This document shows, one piece after another, positions 33,225-35,691 of a DNA stretch of 35,691 nucleotides. Both the position numbers and the translations under genes were made by a program. The notes under the pieces are model-generated. The model searched no databases and had not been told where the DNA came from. It was given only the letters and a program-made list of their open reading frames with translations. Position 1 is the first letter of the stretch, and the number at the start of each line of letters is the position of its first letter. The stretch is taken from the NCBI GenBank assembly GCA_013811945.1, contig JACCUI010000111.1:1-35691 (forward strand), read 5' to 3'. This stretch comes from Pyrinomonadaceae bacterium (lineage in GTDB: Bacteria > Acidobacteriota > Blastocatellia > Pyrinomonadales > Pyrinomonadaceae).

Positions 33225-34102
33225 CTACCTCAAAGCGCTTCTAGATGAGCGCGTCCTTAAGAGGTGATCTCTAAGAATTGCTCGATCTTGGCGCTGATGC
33301 CCGGCGGTGTCAGACAGCGTAGCTACTCGCCGTTCTGACAGGGACACCTTACGGTTTCCGCTATCTAATCTCAGCCATTGATTATATTTTCTTCGCAAAA
33401 TTTTAATCGGGTTGGCACCACCCTCTTCTTGACCTGGAATATTGATACGCAGGTAAGGCGTTTGCATGTCATCCATTGGTCTAGCCACAATGATGAATGC
33501 AGAGCGAGCCTTCTGTTTTCCACAACGACTGTCACCGCCTCTGGCCGCTCCGGCTTCAAGTGCTGCCATCAGGCGATCGGCTAAGCGCATCTCGCCATTC
33601 TTTAAATCAGCCTCGAACGCCGAAAGAGCATCGCTGACGACTTCCGGACCCGTGAGAGTATTACCCTGAACGGAAACCCCATAGCCTTGAGCCGAGCTCT
33701 TCCAACCGTCGGTGTCCGTCCCAGTGTAAGTCGCCGTTTTGTTCTCGAAACCAAGAGCCGCAATTCCATACTGCTGCAGGGAGAAGTTGAGATCAAACTC
33801 AGGGTTAGTGATTGCACGAATGGCATCCTGGGGGCTCGCTCCTTCAAGCAGCATCTTAATTCCCACTTTCTTCGCGGCCATGTTACTCATCGCTTGCGCA
33901 ACGATAACGCCATTACCGGGGCGATACCAGCAATACCAAACACGAAGTCGGTGCAAGAGGCTCCGGCGATGCCAACCTCTCTTGTCTTCGGATTCACGGC
34001 TGTGATCGACCAGGTAGCCATAGCAAGGCGCGGGAGTGACAGCAGAAGAGAGATTACGACACTGGGGATAAAAGCTCTTTGGAATTTCACAATACACTTC
34101 AT
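33225..34102 (-). pseudogene. DUF1028-family (Ntn-hydrolase-like) secreted protein, broken by a frameshift
   Basis: The first frame, from ATG 34102, encodes a signal peptide (FIPSVVISLLLSLPRLAMA) and the family N terminus TWSITAVNPKTREVGIAGAS up to FGIAGIAP. The family sequence then continues in the next frame as GNGVIVAQAMSNMAAKKVG, with later landmarks NPEFDLNFSLQQYGIAALG, TYTGTDTDGWKSSAQG and NPIKILRRKYNQWLRLDS. The break is at GCCCCGG (plus coordinates 33916-33921). Adding one C restores a continuous frame of about 290 codons. This is either a true one-base deletion or a homopolymer sequencing or assembly error. DUF1028 proteins are Ntn-hydrolase-fold proteins of unknown substrate, and the catalytic N-terminal residue would be exposed by signal cleavage. 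Whether the protein is made is unknown. Confidence 0.82.
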
Positions 34103-34248
34103 GCTAACCATTCTATCAAGCGTTGGTGGCCTGGTAATGATCAAGAGACCGCGCGCACGATGCCAAGCAAGGCCGCCCCCACTTATGTCCCCACGTTCAT
34201 GCGCCTGAGCTTTCCCGACATATGAGGTCAGCACAACCTTCCGCGTAA

Positions 34249-35190
34249 CTAATTCTTGGTTCCTTTAGCTAGACGAAGTTGTCGCGTTAGCCACGCGCGT
34301 CGATCATCGCGTGCCGCTTCGACTTGCAATTCGTGTTTGCCGTCGTACCGCTTGATCTGTTTCGGCCTGCTGGCCGCATCGAAGAAAGCTATAGCCGCCT
34401 CCTTTTTGATGTGTTCGTCCGAGTTTGCAAATTGAAACAGGAGAGTTGCCGGCCCGGCGTGGGTAATTTGTGTGATCGGGTCTATCGGTTTCAGCGCCCG
34501 CCGGTAAGCTTCCTTGTCAGTGGCGGGGAGGGCCTCCAACCAGTAGTCGAGTGACCAGTTGCTGAAGCTGCCGATGCCGGCGATCAGGACATAAGCCTTC
34601 ACGCGCTTGTCCACGCCCGCGGTAATTGCGCCGTACATAGCGCCGTAGTCGTGACCGACATAGCCAATGCGCTTCCGATCAACTCCAGGCTGTGAGAGCA
34701 ATAAGTCCAGAGCCCTGCGGACTTCGATGGTTTCATCTATAACGCGCCGGCGATCCGTCTTGGCGTCGGCGGGCGGCACAGCCCAGGGGAAGTAGCCTTG
34801 GATCAACAGGGACGTTGTTCCTTGTTTGGCTAGCGAAACGGCTTCGTTGAGGAATTGATCGCGGTTCCCGTTCGGTCTGCCATACCAGTGGAAGAAGAGC
34901 ACGCCGGCGAAAGGCCCTTTGCCTCAAGGCTGGACTAGGTAAGCCTTGACGCGCCCGCGCTGCTGAGTAGAGGCGGCGTAGTTGAGATCACGGATGGTGA
35001 CGCCTTCTTGCTCCTTCGCGGACTCCTCCTTGAGGTCGAAGCCGATGGATCGTTCGTAGTCGAAGAGCCTCGCGGATTCGTCATCCAACCTCTGGGCGAG
35101 AGACGATGCTGCGGGCTGAGAAAGAGTTACTAGGAAGGCGCCAAAAAGAAACAAGACTCCTACCCGTTGACTGAATTGTGCGGTATTCAT
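34249..35190 (-). pseudogene. Secreted dienelactone hydrolase-like alpha/beta hydrolase interrupted by an in-frame stop
   Basis: ATG 35190 with GGAGG four bases upstream starts MNTAQFSQRVGVLFLFGAF, a signal peptide followed by a mature part to AYLVQP. A TGA at 34924-34926 then stops the frame. Reading through gives GKGPFAGVLFFHWYGRPNGN in the same frame, continuing to a normal end at 34249. The downstream part has the hydrolase core: RIGYVGHDYGAMYGAI as the nucleophile elbow (with Asp in place of the usual Ser or Cys) and GKHELQVEA with the probable catalytic histidine. The combined length of about 313 codons is normal for the family. One changed base would restore an Arg, Gly, Ser or Leu codon. 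A sequencing error is possible, but the neighbouring DUF1028 gene is also broken. Confidence 0.78.
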
Positions 35191-35244
35191 GGTTCCTCCA
35201 TCAATATTACAAGGCCAGCGCTGGGATTGAACCGCACCTAACAT

Positions 35245-35574
35245 TGCTCATGCTTGGGGCGTCTGTGGGCCGATGCTAGCAGAGCGCAGAGCCGAAAGGA
35301 CGAGCTATTCCCGCTCCCAAGAACCAGACCTTAGCGACGGGGCTCGAATTGAGCCGGAAGGTCGTGGCCATGTGGAGCACGCCCCAAGATCAGAATCGCG
35401 GAGGCAAATAAGGCGTAAAGGGGCTTGATGGCATACGACTTTCTAAATCCCGTAGGCGGCTAACCCTCGCGACCCAAACCTACTTAGGCTTTTGAAAGCA
35501 CATTCTTAGTGACGCTTCAACAATTCTTTTATAGGCTTTTGACGCATCTAAGTACCTTCAACCTCACTAGAAAC
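35245..35574. other. 330-base stretch without a recognised gene
   Basis: No convincing frame, tRNA, terminator or long repeat is seen here. It lies between the hydrolase start and a possible transposase 3' end, so part of it may be the right end of an insertion sequence, but no terminal repeat can be defined. Confidence 0.5.
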
Positions 35575-35691
35575 TCACGCTGCCGGAATCAATTTGTAAC
35601 CGAGGGCAAGTGCTTGTTTTTGCATGGCTTTGACCTTGCGCTCTTTGAATTTCTGGTTGTAGGTCTGTTCACCGATTTCTACGTAGGTGGT
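35575..35691 (-). CDS. 3' end of a possible transposase (partial, runs off the window)
   Basis: The minus frame is open from the window edge to a TGA at 35577-35575 and encodes 38 residues. It contains TYVEIGEQTYNQKFKERKVK and then AMQKQALALGYKLIPAA, with strongly charged content. The ending (a basic helix followed by LGY-L-P) is like the C termini of several insertion-sequence transposases, but the family cannot be fixed from this piece. Codon use is normal for coding sequence and there is no overlapping better frame. Confidence 0.45.
   Translation of the reverse strand, partial: TTYVEIGEQTYNQKFKERKVKAMQKQALALGYKLIPAA

Noticed and set aside
33916..33921. Programmed frameshift in the DUF1028 gene
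   Set aside because: GCCCCGG is not a recognised slippery heptamer and no stimulatory pseudoknot or internal Shine-Dalgarno is evident. A simple one-base loss is more likely.
34924..34926. TGA as a selenocysteine codon
   Set aside because: The position is on a surface-like loop before the hydrolase core, not at an active site. No SECIS-like stem is evident and no selenoprotein genes are in the window.

Overview
The window is a typical bacterial chromosome segment of mid G+C content. It carries mostly housekeeping and salvage genes, almost all on the minus strand. The organism is most likely an Acidobacteriota member, probably of the Blastocatellia. This is inferred from the gene mix (TonB-domain protein with a cleavable signal peptide, PQQ-type propeller, DUF1028 protein, exported amidohydrolase, Uma2 and four-helix-bundle accessory genes) and from the many hairpin-forming intergenic repeats. 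No rRNA or tRNA gene is visible to confirm it.

Layout. 1-1775 (+): the 3' part of a nitrilase-family amidohydrolase (beta-ureidopropionase type) and a PreA-like dihydropyrimidine dehydrogenase, suggesting reductive pyrimidine breakdown. 1778-4972 (-): an enolase-superfamily racemase/OSBS, an M20 peptidase and exonuclease III. 5208-9062 (+): a 1284-residue secreted multidomain DNA/RNA non-specific endonuclease. 9165-15878 (-): an Rrf2-type regulator followed by sufB-sufC-sufD-(Uma2)-sufS-sufU, with a clear promoter and palindromic operator upstream. 16124-16540: a MITE-like element with terminal inverted repeats. 16584-19312 (-): the TonB-domain protein and an exported MTA/SAH-deaminase-like amidohydrolase. 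19719-29133 (-): a large nucleoside uptake and salvage block, in transcription order ispF, thymidine phosphorylase, BMP lipoprotein, a four-helix-bundle gene, ABC ATPase, two permeases, purine nucleoside phosphorylase, uridine kinase and cytidine deaminase. 29421-33179 (-): ispD, a PIN/TRAM membrane protein and a PQQ-like propeller protein. 33225-35691 (-): a decaying end with a frameshifted DUF1028 gene, a hydrolase split by an in-frame stop, and a possible transposase 3' end.

How the genes fit together. The BMP/NupOPQ-type ABC transporter would import nucleosides. Thymidine and purine phosphorylases would release sugar phosphates and bases, while cdd and udk handle cytidine and uridine. The PreA/ureidopropionase pair at the left edge could degrade the pyrimidine bases, and the secreted nuclease and exported deaminase could supply extracellular nucleosides. 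This connected reading is an inference from co-location. The Suf operon assembles Fe-S clusters and is probably feedback-controlled by the Rrf2 protein, which carries three cysteines in a C-x9-C-x5-C pattern.

The most unusual structure lies between the genes. About ten spacers carry inverted repeats, several built from short near-repeated words (for example CAATTGG/CAATCGG, CTTTGGT, GATTTTTGATTT, GTAACAAGTGA). Each of these spacers uses its own word family, and the repeats often abut a start codon that lacks a clear ribosome binding site. One pair flanks the four-helix-bundle gene like a cassette.
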